Positions 53,126 to 64,000 of a DNA stretch of 64,000 nt are shown in pieces. The stretch spans positions 1 to 64,000 of the forward strand of contig NZ_BMHM01000008.1 in NCBI RefSeq assembly GCF_014640815.1, read 5' to 3'. This DNA comes from Vreelandella lutescens (GTDB lineage Bacteria > Pseudomonadota > Gammaproteobacteria > Pseudomonadales > Halomonadaceae). The position numbers and the translations under genes are program-made. The notes under the pieces were generated by a model. The model was not told where the DNA came from. It searched no databases and saw nothing but the letters and a program-made list of their open reading frames with translations. Each line of letters starts with the position of its first letter. The first letter of the stretch is position 1.

Positions 53126-53532
53126 TGAGAGGCCGTCAGCAAGGCTTTTCACTGGTTGAGGCACTCGTGGCGCTCGTGATTCTATCGTTAGGCGTCATTA
53201 GCGTGGCGGCCATGCAATTGAAAGCGATGCAAAGCGCTCATAGCGGTTACCAGCAATCCCTTGTCAGCGTCGCTGCCTTGGATGCGCAAGAGCGTATTTG
53301 GGCAGCGGTACAGCAGGTTGAACGCTGTCAGGATATCCCGCTTGGCGCGATTGAGAGTGAATGGCGTGATGCTTGGTTTTCAGGCGCAGAGCGTCCGCTC
53401 ATACCCAGTGGCAATGCTGCAAAGAGTGTGATGACTCGTTCAGGGTGTCAGTTTTCGGTATCGGTACATCTTGATACACCCCATGAAGAGAGTGGTATCT
53501 CAATCGACTATCCGTTTTTATTGCCGCTTTAA
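53125..53532 (+). CDS. Minor type IV pilin PilV-like
   Basis: This 135-residue prepilin has a short leader and GFSLVEALVALVILSLGVIS with Glu5 kept. Its ATG shares one base with the stop of the PilE-like gene. The globular part has a single Cys pair. It belongs to the four-gene minor pilin operon. Confidence 0.87.
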   Translation: MRGRQQGFSLVEALVALVILSLGVISVAAMQLKAMQSAHSGYQQSLVSVAALDAQERIWAAVQQVERCQDIPLGAIESEWRDAWFSGAERPLIPSGNAAKSVMTRSGCQFSVSVHLDTPHEESGISIDYPFLLPL

Positions 53533-53552
53533 CGCTGTGAGAGGGACGTTCA

Positions 53553-54017
53553 ATGCCAATGGAGAGGCAGTACGGCTTTACCTTAACCGAAGTGATGGTC
53601 GCCATGGCGATGGGACTGCTTATCGTGATCGGCGCAGGCCAGCTGTTTCTGGGCACGCTGCAAACCACCCGCCATGTAGATGCATTAAGCCGACAGCAGG
53701 AAGCACTGATTTTTGCAGTGTCTACGATTACACAGACGCTTCGCCAGCATGGCCCTTATGATGAGGCGGGAGAGGCGTTTTATCACCTGCGTTGCGACAG
53801 CGTGGAAGAGGCATGCCGATGCACTCTCCAGGATATGTCGCGCGCCCAGCCGTTAGTCAATTTCTCGATTCCTGACTCGCCAGCCTGCGTGCGCGATGAG
53901 CCGATTGGGAGTGGCACATCTGACGGAGCAGAAAGCCTCGTTACCCTGCCATTAGGCCCCGGTGGGCGTGATCTTGGCTTTTATGTAACCCATCGGGCAG
54001 CGCTGTTTTCCCCATAG
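53553..54017 (+). CDS. Minor type IV pilin PilW-like, short
   Basis: This 154-residue prepilin has YGFTLTEVMVAMAMGLLIV with Glu5 kept. PilW proteins are usually about twice this long, so the C-terminal domain is reduced. The frame ends cleanly with no sign of a frameshift continuing downstream, so it may be a naturally short form. It is third in the operon. Confidence 0.8.
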   Translation: MPMERQYGFTLTEVMVAMAMGLLIVIGAGQLFLGTLQTTRHVDALSRQQEALIFAVSTITQTLRQHGPYDEAGEAFYHLRCDSVEEACRCTLQDMSRAQPLVNFSIPDSPACVRDEPIGSGTSDGAESLVTLPLGPGGRDLGFYVTHRAALFSP

Positions 54018-54043
54018 CATGATTAGCCACGGAGGGCGAAGCG

Positions 54044-54100
54044 TTGAGAAGGCAGGTATTGAGAAAGCAGACATTGAGAAAACAGCCCTTGAGAAAGCAG
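54044..54100 (+). repeat. 15-bp tandem repeats inside the pilX leader
   Basis: Units starting at 54044, 54059, 54074 and 54089 all begin ttgagaa and contain gcag or acag. The period of 15 keeps the frame, so copy-number change would only alter leader length. Confidence 0.85.
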
Positions 54101-54586
54101 CAGGGCGCGGCATTAGTCATTGTAATGGTGCTGCTAGCCAGCGCTTTAGTGATGGCGATGATGGGCATGCAAACGGCACTGGTGGATGAGCGGTTAGCAG
54201 GTAATTTTCGTGCCGCCACTCAGGCACAAATGCGCGCGGAAATGGCCGCCTCTGCTGGGTTAGCGGAATTCGACGTGCTCAATTGGGAGGGAGTACCCAC
54301 GATTGATACCTCTCAATCGGTTAGCTTTAATGACTACGCTAACCATCCCAAGGCAACGCGAGTTGCTCACCATTGCCCTCAAAATGCCTGTTTTTATCTT
54401 CCCGTTATGTACCAAAGCGAACCGTGGGTGATGGCGCTGGGCGCGATACTTGTGAATGATGCGACGGTAATCGCACAAAGCTGGCCACTGTTTGTAAGGC
54501 TAGAAGACGTGGCTGAGGTAGATACTGGGTTAGGCGCTGAGCCAGAAACTGAATTAGCAACTAAAACAGCAGTGGTTTGGCAATAA
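54044..54586 (+). CDS. Pilus assembly protein PilX-like
   Basis: This 180-residue protein opens with a basic leader of four near-identical five-residue units (RRQVL, RKQTL, RKQPL, RKQ), then GAALVIVMVLLASALVMAMM, as in PilX. Like other PilX it lacks Glu5. The TTG start at 54044 has ggaggg upstream, and each 15-base repeat begins with another TTG. It is the last gene of the minor pilin operon; no pilY1 follows. Confidence 0.82.
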   Translation: MRRQVLRKQTLRKQPLRKQQGAALVIVMVLLASALVMAMMGMQTALVDERLAGNFRAATQAQMRAEMAASAGLAEFDVLNWEGVPTIDTSQSVSFNDYANHPKATRVAHHCPQNACFYLPVMYQSEPWVMALGAILVNDATVIAQSWPLFVRLEDVAEVDTGLGAEPETELATKTAVVWQ

Positions 54587-54635
54587 GCGTACAATAGCGT
54601 ATCGTTTTTGACCTTTATTCAGTTGGATCCAGATC

Positions 54636-55658
54636 ATGAGTCAGACAGCCAAAACCCGTGTGCTGACCGGGATTACCACCACCGGAACGCCGCACCTGGG
54701 TAACTATGTCGGTGCTATTAAGCCCGCTATTGAGGCAAGCCAAGACCCGAACGTTCAATCGTTCTATTTCCTTGCCGACTATCATGCGCTGATCAAGTGC
54801 CAAGACCCTAAGCGTGTTCAAGCTTCCCGTTTGGAGATCGCTGCAACGTGGCTGGCGCTTGGCCTGGATACCGACAACGCCATTTTCTACCGTCAGTCGG
54901 ATATTATCGAGATCCCAGAGCTCATGTGGATGCTCTCCTGCGTATGCGCTAAAGGGCTGATGAACCGCGCCCACGCCTACAAAGCCGCCGTGGCTGAGAA
55001 CGAAGAAGCAGGTGATCAAGACCCAGATAAAGGCATCACCATGGGGCTGTTTGGTTACCCGGTGCTGATGGCTGCCGATATATTGATGTTCAACGCCAAT
55101 AAAGTACCGGTGGGCCGCGATCAGATTCAACATATCGAAATGGCGCGCGACATTGCCGGCCGCTTTAACCACTTGTTCAAAGGCCAATATTTCACTCAGC
55201 CAGAAGCCGTGGTCAACGAAAAGGTCGAAGTGTTGAAAGGCTTGGATGGCCGCAAGATGTCCAAGAGCTACAACAATACGATCCCGCTGTTTGTGAGTGA
55301 TAAAAAGCTGCAGAAGCTGGTGCGTAAAATCAAAACTAACTCGTTGGAACCTGGTGAGCCCAAAGACCCAGACACCTGTACGCTGTTCCAGATTTTCTCA
55401 GCCTTCGCGAGTGACTCTGAAACGGCAAATATGCGTCAGCAATACGCGGAAGGGATTGGCTGGGGGGAAGCAAAGGATCGCGTATTTGAATATCTCAATG
55501 CCCATCTGAGTGCTCCCCGTGAGCGCTACAACGCACTGATGGAAGACCCCGCTCACATTGAAGCGGTGCTTCAGAAGGGGGCCGAGCGCGCACGTGAAGA
55601 GGCGGCCGTGACGATGGACCGTCTTCGCTCCGCTGTTGGTCTTGGGCGCTTTGTGTAA
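54636..55658 (+). CDS. trpS: Tryptophanyl-tRNA synthetase
   Basis: This 340-residue class Ic synthetase charges tRNA-Trp. The HIGH-like motif is [11 protein letters not shown] near residue 20, and KMSKS lies in [15 protein letters not shown] near 205. [17 protein letters not shown] is also typical. It begins 49 bases after pilX and may have its own promoter. Confidence 0.96.
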   Translation: MSQTAKTRVLTGITTTGTPHLGNYVGAIKPAIEASQDPNVQSFYFLADYHALIKCQDPKRVQASRLEIAATWLALGLDTDNAIFYRQSDIIEIPELMWMLSCVCAKGLMNRAHAYKAAVAENEEAGDQDPDKGITMGLFGYPVLMAADILMFNANKVPVGRDQIQHIEMARDIAGRFNHLFKGQYFTQPEAVVNEKVEVLKGLDGRKMSKSYNNTIPLFVSDKKLQKLVRKIKTNSLEPGEPKDPDTCTLFQIFSAFASDSETANMRQQYAEGIGWGEAKDRVFEYLNAHLSAPRERYNALMEDPAHIEAVLQKGAERAREEAAVTMDRLRSAVGLGRFV

Positions 55659-55803
55659 TATTCGTTAAAAGCATAAGAACCGCTGAATAAAGAATTTCCA
55701 GCGTTCTACGACCAACGTTAGGCTTATAATTACTGTATAAGGGTGGCGGTATAAGCACTCTTGTCCAAACGCTTCTTTCCTAGAGCGTGTGTCTAACTTA
55801 GCC

Positions 55804-55831
55804 AAGCGCCTTCTGTTATCAGGCGCTTTTG
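55804..55831 (+). terminator. Hairpin after trpS
   Basis: aagcgcct (55804-55811) pairs with aggcgctt (55821-55828), followed by a few T. It lies 146 bases past the trpS stop and just before the transporter gene. Nothing else is seen in 55659-55803. Confidence 0.65.
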
Positions 55832-55851
55832 GTGTTTCTTAAAGGTGAGTT

Positions 55852-57063
55852 ATGGCGACAACCTCAACAGCGGCACCGATCAACTATCGTGTGCCCCTTA
55901 TAGCGACGGCGGCCATTGTGCTGGGCGCGCTCATCATTGGCGTGCTGTTCAGCGCCAACATCGGCTTGCTGATGATTGTGGGTGGGCTGCTGGGCATGGT
56001 GCTTTACCATGCGGCATTTGGCTTTACGGCGGCGTGGCGGGTCTTTATTACCGAGCGCCGTGGGCGTGGGCTGCGGGCGCAAATGGTGATGCTGGCGATT
56101 GCGGTGGTGCTGTTTTTTCCGGCCTTAGGGGCTGGCACCTTGTTTGGTACACCGGTCACAGGGTTTGTGTCTCCTATCGGTATCTCAGTGCTGTTTGGTG
56201 CCTTTATCTTTGGTATTGGTATGCAGCTAGGCGGCGGCTGTGCGTCGGGCACGCTGTTTACCGCGGGCGGCGGCAATGCACGCATGCTGATTACGCTGGT
56301 GTTCTTTATTGTGGGTTCGGTGATTGGTTCTGCTCATTTTACGTGGTGGCAAAGCTTACCTGCTTTTCAACCGGTATCGCTGGTCAATGTGGCCGGTGTG
56401 GGTGGGGGGATCGGCATTAGTTTGGTGCTATTTGCGGTGATTGCCGCCTTTACAGTGATTATGGAAAAGCGCCGCCATGGCCACCTAGAGCAGGCCCCAA
56501 TGGTGGATAAGCCGGGCACGGAACGCTGGTTATCGGGCCCGTGGCCGCTGGTAGCCGGTGCGGTAGCGCTGGCGCTGCTGAACTTTGCCACCCTGGCATT
56601 GGCAGGCCGCCCGTGGGGGATTACCTCGGCGTTTGCGCTGTGGGGTGCTAAAAGCTTTGAGCTGGTGGGGGGCGATGTAAGCCAGTGGGGCTACTGGCAA
56701 GCCCCCGGCAATGCGGCCGCTTTAGAAGCTAGCGTGTGGAGTGACATCACCACGGTGATGAACGTTGGCATTATGCTGGGTGCGTTAGCTGCGTCGAGCT
56801 TGGCGGGGCGTTTTGCACCTAATTTCCGTATCCCGCTGAAATCGGTATTAGCGGCGGTGATTGGCGGCATCATGCTCGGTTACGGCGCGCGCTTAGCCTT
56901 TGGCTGCAATATTGGCGCTTACTTTAGCGGTATTGCATCAGGCAGCCTGCACGGCTGGGTGTGGATGGTCGCTGCCTTTGGCGGCAATATGGTGGGCGTT
57001 AAGCTGCGTCCGTTCTTCTTTGAGGGTGAAGAAGGGCGCAAACCAGTCGCGAAAAGCTGCTAA
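55852..57063 (+). CDS. YeeE/YedE-family sulfur-compound transporter
   Basis: This 403-residue inner-membrane protein has about ten hydrophobic segments. It carries the paired Cys motifs of the thiosulfate-transporter (TsuA/YeeE) family: GGGCASGTLFTAGGGN near residue 125 and FGCNIGAYFSGIASG near 350. The usual TusA-like partner gene is not seen beside it. The substrate (thiosulfate or another sulfur species) is inferred from the family. Confidence 0.88.
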   Translation: MATTSTAAPINYRVPLIATAAIVLGALIIGVLFSANIGLLMIVGGLLGMVLYHAAFGFTAAWRVFITERRGRGLRAQMVMLAIAVVLFFPALGAGTLFGTPVTGFVSPIGISVLFGAFIFGIGMQLGGGCASGTLFTAGGGNARMLITLVFFIVGSVIGSAHFTWWQSLPAFQPVSLVNVAGVGGGIGISLVLFAVIAAFTVIMEKRRHGHLEQAPMVDKPGTERWLSGPWPLVAGAVALALLNFATLALAGRPWGITSAFALWGAKSFELVGGDVSQWGYWQAPGNAAALEASVWSDITTVMNVGIMLGALAASSLAGRFAPNFRIPLKSVLAAVIGGIMLGYGARLAFGCNIGAYFSGIASGSLHGWVWMVAAFGGNMVGVKLRPFFFEGEEGRKPVAKSC

Positions 57064-57088
57064 AAAGCTGACCTAAACCGCTTCTTAA

Positions 57089-57122
57089 AAGCGTCTTGGC
57101 GAATGCCGAGACGCTTTTTTTA
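57089..57122 (+). terminator. Rho-independent terminator after the YeeE/YedE gene
   Basis: aagcgtcttggc (57089-57100) pairs with gccgagacgctt (57105-57116) with one G-T pair, then a T run. Confidence 0.9.
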
Positions 57123-57241
57123 TGCTCATTATTTATGTCTCTTCCACCTTTGTCGTACTAGCATGTTACATTACGCTCAAACGCCGCCAACGCCCAGCGT
57201 TGCTGCATTGCAACAGCAATTGACATAAAAAGAGAGTGCCT

Positions 57242-58921
57242 ATGTCTACGACGAGTAAACGCCCCTTATATATTCCTTACGCCGGTCCTTCTTTACTTGA
57301 AATGCCGCTATTGAACAAAGGCAGCGCGTTTACTCAGGAGGAGCGGCTAGCGTTTAACCTGATAGGGCTATTGCCGCAAAAGGTAGAAACGATTGACGAC
57401 CAGTTGGAACGGGTTTATCGCCAGTACCAGCAGTGCCATAGCGACTTAGAGCGCCATATTCATCTGCGCGCCATTCAAGACGATAACGAAACGCTCTATT
57501 TCCGGCTTGTGTCAGAGCATTTGGAAGAGATGCTGCCGATTATCTACACGCCCACGGTCGGCCAGGCGTGCCAGGAGTTTTCCAATATTTACCGCAATCA
57601 CCGGGGGCTGTTCATTAGCTACCCGGACCGCGAGCATATGGACGACATCCTGCGTAGCGCCACCAAAGATAATGTCAAAGTGATCGTTGTCACCGATGGC
57701 GAGCGTATTTTGGGCTTGGGTGACCAGGGCATTGGCGGGATGGGCATTCCCATCGGGAAGCTGGCGCTTTATACCGCATGCGGCGGGATTAGCCCGGCGT
57801 ATACGCTGCCGATCATGATCGACGTAGGCACCAACAATCAGGCGTTGTTAGATGATCCCATGTACATGGGCTGGCGTCATGAGCGGGTTGGCCAAGAAGA
57901 GTACGACGCCTTTATGGCGGAGTTTATCTGCGCTGTGAAGCGTCGTTGGCCCAACGTGTTGTTGCAGTTTGAGGATTTTGCCCAGGCCAACGCGGTACCG
58001 CTGCTGGAGCGCTACCGGAATGAGCTGTGCTGCTTCAATGATGATGTGCAGGGCACGGCGTCTGTGGTGGTAGGCACTCTGATGGCGGCCTGTCAGGCCC
58101 GTGAAGAGACGATTGCCCAGCAGCGCGTGGTGTTTGTGGGCGGCGGCTCTGCAGGCTGTGGTATTGCCGAGCAGGTCGTTGTCGCGATGGAAGCTGAAGG
58201 CCTCACTGAAGCCGAAGCGCGGGCGCGTATCTTTATTGTCGACCGCGAAGGGCTAATGACCACGGATCAGGCGTGGCAGCGTGATTTCCAGCGCCGTTTA
58301 GCCCACGACCCAGCGTTAGTCGCGGGGTGGAACGGCCAAGGGCTGGAAGAGACCATTGCTAACATGAAGCCTACCATTCTGATTGGTGTGTGCGGCCAGC
58401 GCGGCATCTTCACCGAGCAGGTGGTGCGTACCATGCACGCAGGCTGCGAGCATCCGGTGATTATGCCGCTCTCCAACCCCACCTCGCAGGCAGAAGCAGT
58501 GCCAGAAGACGTGATTCGCTGGACAGATGGCCAAGCGCTGGTAGCCACCGGCAGCCCGTTCGCACCGGTAGTCTATAACGGCCGTACGTATCCGATTGCC
58601 CAGTGCAACAATGCTTATATCTTCCCGGGCATCGGTCTAGGTGTGATTGCAGCCAATGCTAACCGCGTCACCGATGAAATGCTGATGAGCGCCTCGCGGG
58701 CGCTGGCCCGTGAAGCGCCGCTGGTGAAAGAGGGCAAAGGCGCACTGCTGCCGCCGCTGTCGCGGATTCGTGATATCAGCAAGTCGATTGCCTTTGAGGT
58801 GGCGGCCCAGGCACAGCAAAATGGCGTTGCATTGAAAACCAGCGGCACCGTGCTGCGTGAGCGTATCGAGTCTGCCTGCTGGTCGCCGGAATACCGTTTC
58901 TACCGTCGTCGTGCTTTCTAA
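57242..58921 (+). CDS. maeA: NAD-dependent malic enzyme
   Basis: This 559-residue enzyme oxidatively decarboxylates malate to pyruvate. The length and motifs fit the large SfcA/MaeA form: [13 protein letters not shown] with the catalytic Tyr, [20 protein letters not shown], the metal Asp in [15 protein letters not shown], and the nucleotide-binding [14 protein letters not shown]. Use of NAD and not NADP is inferred from similarity to MaeA. The ATG at 57242 is preferred to a GTG two codons upstream. It stands alone and converges with acnA. Confidence 0.93.
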   Translation: MSTTSKRPLYIPYAGPSLLEMPLLNKGSAFTQEERLAFNLIGLLPQKVETIDDQLERVYRQYQQCHSDLERHIHLRAIQDDNETLYFRLVSEHLEEMLPIIYTPTVGQACQEFSNIYRNHRGLFISYPDREHMDDILRSATKDNVKVIVVTDGERILGLGDQGIGGMGIPIGKLALYTACGGISPAYTLPIMIDVGTNNQALLDDPMYMGWRHERVGQEEYDAFMAEFICAVKRRWPNVLLQFEDFAQANAVPLLERYRNELCCFNDDVQGTASVVVGTLMAACQAREETIAQQRVVFVGGGSAGCGIAEQVVVAMEAEGLTEAEARARIFIVDREGLMTTDQAWQRDFQRRLAHDPALVAGWNGQGLEETIANMKPTILIGVCGQRGIFTEQVVRTMHAGCEHPVIMPLSNPTSQAEAVPEDVIRWTDGQALVATGSPFAPVVYNGRTYPIAQCNNAYIFPGIGLGVIAANANRVTDEMLMSASRALAREAPLVKEGKGALLPPLSRIRDISKSIAFEVAAQAQQNGVALKTSGTVLRERIESACWSPEYRFYRRRAF

Positions 58922-58938
58922 TCACGGTTGATGCGAGC

Positions 58939-58966
58939 AAAAAAAAGCCCCCACCAGGGTGGGGGC
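58939..58966 (-). terminator. Terminator between maeA and acnA
   Basis: gcccccacc (58947-58955) pairs with ggtgggggc (58958-58966). On the minus strand it is followed by a run of eight T, so it mainly ends acnA. It can also stop maeA read-through. Confidence 0.88.
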
Positions 58967-59009
58967 GATGCAAGCATTGGTAGGTAGTACCTATGAATAG
59001 GTCGTTCCT

Positions 59010-61757
59010 TTAGGCTGCGCCGATCATTTTGCGCAGCACGTAGTGGAGGATACCACCGTGGCGGTAGTAAGCCAGCTCATTGACGGTATCAATTCGGCAC
59101 TTGGCATCAACGGTACGCTCGCCGTCGCTATTTTTGATCACGACTTGCACGGTACCGCCGGGGCTTAAGTCGCTTAAACCGGCAATCGAGATCTCTTCAT
59201 CCCCCGTTAACCCTAAGCTTTCACGGCTTTCGCCTTCTGGGAACTGCAGCGGCACCACGCCCATACCGATCAGGTTGGAGCGGTGAATACGCTCGAAGGA
59301 TTCGGCAATCACTGCGCGCACGCCGAGTAAGCGCGTGCCTTTAGCCGCCCAGTCCCGCGAGGAGCCAGTGCCGTACTCTTTGCCCGCAATCACCACCAGC
59401 GGCGTGCCTTCCTCTTTGTATTTCATGGCGGCATCGTAAATCGCCATCTGCTCACCGCTCGGCACGTGGCGGGTTTCACCGCCAACAACGCCGTCGAGCA
59501 TCTCGTTTTTAATGCGAACGTTGGCAAAGGTGCCGCGCATCATCACTTCATGGTTACCCCGGCGTGAACCGTAGGAGTTGAAGTCGACCGGTTTCACGCC
59601 GTGCTCTTGCAGATAGCGCCCGGCGGGGCTATCTGGCTTGATAGAGCCTGCGGGTGAAATGTGGTCGGTGGTGACCGAGTCGCCGAGCATCGCCAGTACG
59701 CGGGCGTTCTTCACGTCTTCAATGGCGTCCGGCTCCCGCTGCATGCCTTCAAAGAAAGGCGGGTGCTGGATGTAGGTCGATTCCGGCCACTCGTAGACTT
59801 TGCCTTCTGGTACCTTGATGGCCTTCCATGTGTCGTCGCCTTCAAAGACCGCGCCGTACTCCTTGCGGAACATCTCGGTGTTGACCTTTTCGACGGCGCT
59901 AGCGATATCTGCCTGCGAAGGCCAGATGTCTTTCAGGTAAACCGGGTTGCCGTCGCTGTCGTGGCCGAGTGGGTCGGTGGTTAAGTTGCACTGAACATTG
60001 CCTGCCAAGGCGTAGGCGACGACTAAGGGCGGTGATGCCAGCCAGTTGGTTTTGACCAGCGGGTGCACACGGCCTTCAAAGTTGCGGTTGCCAGAGAGCA
60101 CCGATGCCACGGTGAGGTCGCCACTGTTGACGGCTTTTTCAATCTCTTCCGGCAGCGGGCCAGAGTTACCGATACAGGTAGTGCAGCCGTAGCCCACGAG
60201 GTTAAAGCCCAGGGCATCTAGGTCATCATTGAGACTGGCAGCAGCCAAGTAGTCGGTGACGACTTTGGAGCCGGGGGCCAGCGATGTTTTCACCCAGGGC
60301 TTGGTGGTTAAGCCTTTCTCGCGGGCGTTGCGGGCCAGCAGGCCAGCCGCCATCATCACACTTGGGTTAGAGGTGTTAGTACACGAGGTAATGGCTGCGA
60401 TGACCACTGCTCCGGGGTCTAGGCTAAAGTCCTGCTCGCCCATGGTGACCGTTTGGCTATCGCTGTGTTTGAAATCATGCTCGTAGCTGCGCTCAATACC
60501 CACGGCGGTTTGACCACCTTCGGAGGTCAGCTTGCCTTTCTCCGTAGTAGGCAGCGCCTTGCCATCTTCTTCCATGAAGCTGCTAAAAGCGCTCGCCATA
60601 TCTTTAAGGGCTACGCGGTCCTGCGGGCGTTTAGGGCCGGCTAGGCTGGCTTCTACCGTGTTCATATCCAAGCTGAGCGTATCCGTGAAGACAGGCTCGT
60701 CGCCCGGTTCACGCCATAGGCCCTGGGCCTTGCTATACGCTTCGACAAGCGCAATGTGATTATCTTCGCGGCCTGTTAAGCGCAGGTAGTTGAGGGTCTC
60801 GTCATCTACTGGGAAGAAGCCGCAGGTAGCGCCGTATTCGGGGGCCATGTTGGCAATGGTGGCGCGGTCCGCCAGCGGCAGATCTTTCAAGCCGTCGCCA
60901 TAAAACTCAACGAATTTACCGACCACGCCTTTTTTGCGCAGCATTTCGGTCACGGTGAGTACCAGGTCGGTGGCGGTAATGCCTTCCTGCAGCTTGCCGG
61001 TCAGCTTGAAGCCAATCACTTCAGGAATCAGCATGGAGACCGGCTGACCCAGCATAGCGGCTTCCGCTTCAATGCCACCTACGCCCCAGCCCAGTACGCC
61101 CAGGCCGTTAATCATGGTGGTATGGGAGTCTGTGCCCACGAGTGTGTCGGGGTAGGCAAAGGTCTTGCCATCTTCCTCTTTGGTCCATACCGTGCGGCCC
61201 AAGTACTCGAGGTTCACCTGGTGGCAGATGCCGGTGCCGGGCGGTACAACGCTGAAATTATCAAAGGCTTTTTGGCCCCAGCGCAGGAACTCGTAGCGCT
61301 CGCCGTTGCGCTGCATTTCGATATCGACGTTTTCTTGGAACGCCGCCGCGTTGCCGAACTTATCGACCATTACCGAGTGGTCAATCACCAAGTCCACTGG
61401 GGAGAGCGGGTTGATACGGGCCGGGTCTTCGCCCAGTTTTTCCACTGCCGCGCGCATGGAAGCGAGGTCCACCACGCCAGGCACGCCGGTAAAATCTTGC
61501 ATTAAAACGCGGGCGGGGCGGTAGCCGATTTCGCGGCTGGATTTACCCTCTTTTTGCCAGTCGACCAGCGCCTGCATATCTTCTTGCTCGACGCTTTCAT
61601 CGTCTGCGAAGCGCAGCTGGTTTTCGAGCAGGATTTTGAGTGTTTTGGGCAGTCGGTCAATGTTGCCTAGCGTCTCAGCCGCCGTGGGCAGGCTGTAGTA
61701 GTGATACTCTTGGCTTCCTGCCGCTAAGGTATGAAGCGTGTTAGGTATCTTGCTCAT
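59010..61757 (-). CDS. acnA: Aconitate hydratase A
   Basis: This 915-residue 4Fe-4S enzyme interconverts citrate and isocitrate. It follows the AcnA/IRP layout: [37 protein letters not shown], the cluster Cys in [13 protein letters not shown] and [14 protein letters not shown], and the swivel domain with [19 protein letters not shown] and [15 protein letters not shown]. Length is typical. It is monocistronic, with 224 bases to the divergent trxB. Confidence 0.97.
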   Translation of the reverse strand: MSKIPNTLHTLAAGSQEYHYYSLPTAAETLGNIDRLPKTLKILLENQLRFADDESVEQEDMQALVDWQKEGKSSREIGYRPARVLMQDFTGVPGVVDLASMRAAVEKLGEDPARINPLSPVDLVIDHSVMVDKFGNAAAFQENVDIEMQRNGERYEFLRWGQKAFDNFSVVPPGTGICHQVNLEYLGRTVWTKEEDGKTFAYPDTLVGTDSHTTMINGLGVLGWGVGGIEAEAAMLGQPVSMLIPEVIGFKLTGKLQEGITATDLVLTVTEMLRKKGVVGKFVEFYGDGLKDLPLADRATIANMAPEYGATCGFFPVDDETLNYLRLTGREDNHIALVEAYSKAQGLWREPGDEPVFTDTLSLDMNTVEASLAGPKRPQDRVALKDMASAFSSFMEEDGKALPTTEKGKLTSEGGQTAVGIERSYEHDFKHSDSQTVTMGEQDFSLDPGAVVIAAITSCTNTSNPSVMMAAGLLARNAREKGLTTKPWVKTSLAPGSKVVTDYLAAASLNDDLDALGFNLVGYGCTTCIGNSGPLPEEIEKAVNSGDLTVASVLSGNRNFEGRVHPLVKTNWLASPPLVVAYALAGNVQCNLTTDPLGHDSDGNPVYLKDIWPSQADIASAVEKVNTEMFRKEYGAVFEGDDTWKAIKVPEGKVYEWPESTYIQHPPFFEGMQREPDAIEDVKNARVLAMLGDSVTTDHISPAGSIKPDSPAGRYLQEHGVKPVDFNSYGSRRGNHEVMMRGTFANVRIKNEMLDGVVGGETRHVPSGEQMAIYDAAMKYKEEGTPLVVIAGKEYGTGSSRDWAAKGTRLLGVRAVIAESFERIHRSNLIGMGVVPLQFPEGESRESLGLTGDEEISIAGLSDLSPGGTVQVVIKNSDGERTVDAKCRIDTVNELAYYRHGGILHYVLRKMIGAA

Positions 61758-61921
61758 TCCATTCTCCTCTGATTGCTTGGCGTTTCGCGACGGTCACTGC
61801 TTTCTTTGGTATGGCGAGTCAACAGTATGGCTTATTAATAGCACATGGGTGTTTCACCCTGGCCTTTCAAGCCATCTTCGCCTAATAGCGTAGGCTAACC
61901 CTTGTAATAGCTTGTACTTGA

Positions 61922-62932
<1,011 letters not shown>

Positions 62933-62950
62933 CACGCTCTTTGCGCTTGT

Positions 62951-62980
62951 ACCTATCGGTTGTGTTAGCAGCCGATAGGT
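62951..62980. terminator. Convergent hairpin between trxB and the FimT-like gene
   Basis: acctatcgg (62951-62959) pairs with ccgataggt (62972-62980). The right arm overlaps the last codons of the FimT-like gene. No T run is seen. Confidence 0.55.
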
Positions 62981-63495
62981 GCGCTCTCCACACGTAATCT
63001 TCCCAGTTGGCTGAGCACTAGCCGTTTCCCCTCTTCTCGGGTAGCGCAAATATCAAAACTGCCGTTATAGCCACTGGCGTGTCCTAATGCGTTATAACTG
63101 ATTCTTTGCCAGCCACGGCTGTAGGTGGTGTAAGCCCCTATCTGCTCTGGAAATATCCGCACAATATTTTCTGGATGAATACCCTTTTCTGTGTCTCCCT
63201 TAATAATTAACAGCGCGTTTCCCCACGTGTGAGAGCACGCTGTGAAACTAGGGCTGGCTGGGCACACGGTGACTTTCATGCGCTGTGAAATAGCGGTATG
63301 CCTTGCTAATGCAAAGGCAGAGCGTAGGCGGCTCACTTCGCTATTGAGCACGCTATGATGGCCAAGCGCCTGAACGCTGGGGGTTAGCCACGCTATCATG
63401 GTCGTGATGAGCAGCAACGCTATCAACATTTCTATCAGCGTGAAACCATTGCGAAAGTACGTGTAACGGCTGTTTTCGGTGTAGTAGAACTCCAT
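62965..63495 (-). CDS. FimT/GspH-type pseudopilin
   Basis: This 176-residue prepilin-like protein has a 17-residue leader ending NG, then FTLIEMLIALLLITTMIAWL with Glu5 kept, and the GspH/FimT domain (ALARHTAISQRMKVTVCPAS near residue 75 and a C-terminal GRLRVE strand). It probably belongs with the minor pilins at 52724-54586 in pilus assembly, although it is separated from them by about 8 kb. Confidence 0.87.
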   Translation of the reverse strand: MEFYYTENSRYTYFRNGFTLIEMLIALLLITTMIAWLTPSVQALGHHSVLNSEVSRLRSAFALARHTAISQRMKVTVCPASPSFTACSHTWGNALLIIKGDTEKGIHPENIVRIFPEQIGAYTTYSRGWQRISYNALGHASGYNGSFDICATREEGKRLVLSQLGRLRVESAPIGC

Positions 63496-63611
63496 CGCTT
63501 GACCCCTTGTCGGCGAGCGTTATGCTCGTTGCGCTGGTGAACGTCGCAGTGCTGATGTTTATCCTAAGAGGCACTTGTCGCTTTTTATGTAAGCCAAAAC
63601 GGACAATCGTT

Positions 63612-64000
63612 GTGAGCAATCTCTTAATTATTGGTGGTGGCGTTATTGGGATGATGACGGCACTGCAGCTAGCCGACGCTGGCCAGCAGGTGACGCTGGT
63701 GGAGCGTGGGATATGTGGGAAAGAGGCTTCCTGGGCGGGTGGCGGTATTGTGTCGCCGCTCTACCCTTGGCGATATGGTGAGCCGGTTTCTCAACTCTCT
63801 CGCTGGTCCGAGGGGGTTTACCCCACGCTAGCCCTGCGCTTGCTGGAAGAGACCGGTATTGACCCTGAGTATCGTCAAAAAGGGTTGCTCTATTTAAATG
63901 TTGATGACGATGACGCCGCCCTTCATTGGGCGCGTCAGTTAGGTAAGCCGCTGGAGCGCGTTGATGCTGCCTTTGTACATCAAAAAGAGCCTGGCGCAGC
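63612..64000 (+). CDS. FAD-dependent oxidoreductase, glycine oxidase ThiO-like (partial)
   Basis: The 5' part of a gene runs off the window end; about 129 residues are visible. The GTG start is followed by an FAD-binding Rossmann motif (LLIIGGGVIGMMTALQLADA), then EASWAGGGIVSPLYPWRYGE, a block seen in ThiO-type glycine oxidases used in thiamine thiazole synthesis. Other DAO-family oxidases remain possible because the C-terminal half is missing. It diverges from the FimT-like gene. Confidence 0.8.
   Translation, partial: MSNLLIIGGGVIGMMTALQLADAGQQVTLVERGICGKEASWAGGGIVSPLYPWRYGEPVSQLSRWSEGVYPTLALRLLEETGIDPEYRQKGLLYLNVDDDDAALHWARQLGKPLERVDAAFVHQKEPGA

Noticed and set aside
57142-57235. Possible riboswitch or small RNA upstream of malic enzyme
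   Set aside because: Only a short gttgctgcattgcaac-type symmetry is seen, with no larger conserved fold that I recognise.

Overview
The window reads as chromosomal DNA of a moderately halophilic gammaproteobacterium, most likely Halomonas/Vreelandella or a close relative. This is inferred from gene content: the rpsT-murJ-ribF-ileS-lspA-fkpB-ispH-minor pilin cluster, NdpA, the MTA-cycle genes mtnABCD, a Ugp-type ABC importer, and acidic secreted and cytosolic proteins. Housekeeping genes are GC-rich (one hand-counted line, 49321-49380, has 40 G/C of 60). The flagellin-modification island is much poorer in G/C (14 of 60 at 32341-32400). No tRNA, rRNA, CRISPR array or insertion sequence was recognised.

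Layout. 1-407: intergenic repeats. 408-3391: methionine salvage (mtnD, mtnC, mtnB leftward; mtnA rightward). 3405-4554: RES/Xre toxin-antitoxin pair with a palindromic operator. 4559-6679: recQ. 6742-10992: sugar-phosphate type ABC importer ugpC-B-A-E. 11277-12218: DHH phosphoesterase. 12650-21722: mixed small operons (acidic exported peptide, membrane acyltransferase-like protein, two serine hydrolases, parvulin, ABC exporter, NdpA, TerB-like, ExoD, YqhA, a 24-residue membrane peptide). 22410-44318: flagellar filament and glycan island. 44602-55658: ribosomal protein S20, murJ, ribF, ileS, lspA, fkpB, ispH, minor pilins, trpS. 55852-64000: YeeE/YedE transporter, malic enzyme, aconitase, thioredoxin reductase, a FimT-like pseudopilin and the 5' part of a ThiO-like oxidase.

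The centre of interest is 22410-44318. Two FliD caps, a short flagellin and a long flagellin, each flagellin with a sigma-28 type promoter, bracket a glycan locus. A leftward operon (41833 to 33444, with several 4-base stop/start overlaps) encodes RmlB, RmlA, an FdtA-type ketoisomerase, an acyltransferase and an FdtB-type aminotransferase, which together make a dTDP-3-acylamino-3,6-dideoxyhexose. The same operon continues with three genes that match, in order and domain type, the Campylobacter jejuni capsule phosphoramidate enzymes Cj1418 (glutamine kinase), Cj1417 (gamma-glutamyl-CDP-amidate hydrolase) and Cj1416 (CTP:phosphoglutamine cytidylyltransferase). Facing it are a 1752-residue multidomain transferase (TPR, OGT-like, FkbM-like, CgeB-like, TagF/CDP-glycerophosphotransferase-like) and a formyltransferase-fold protein. 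My main hypothesis is that this island decorates flagellin with a 3-acylamino-dideoxyhexose glycan carrying a CDP-derived phosphoramidate, a combination I do not know to be described. Every functional assignment here rests on reading motifs and gene order; no database search was run.
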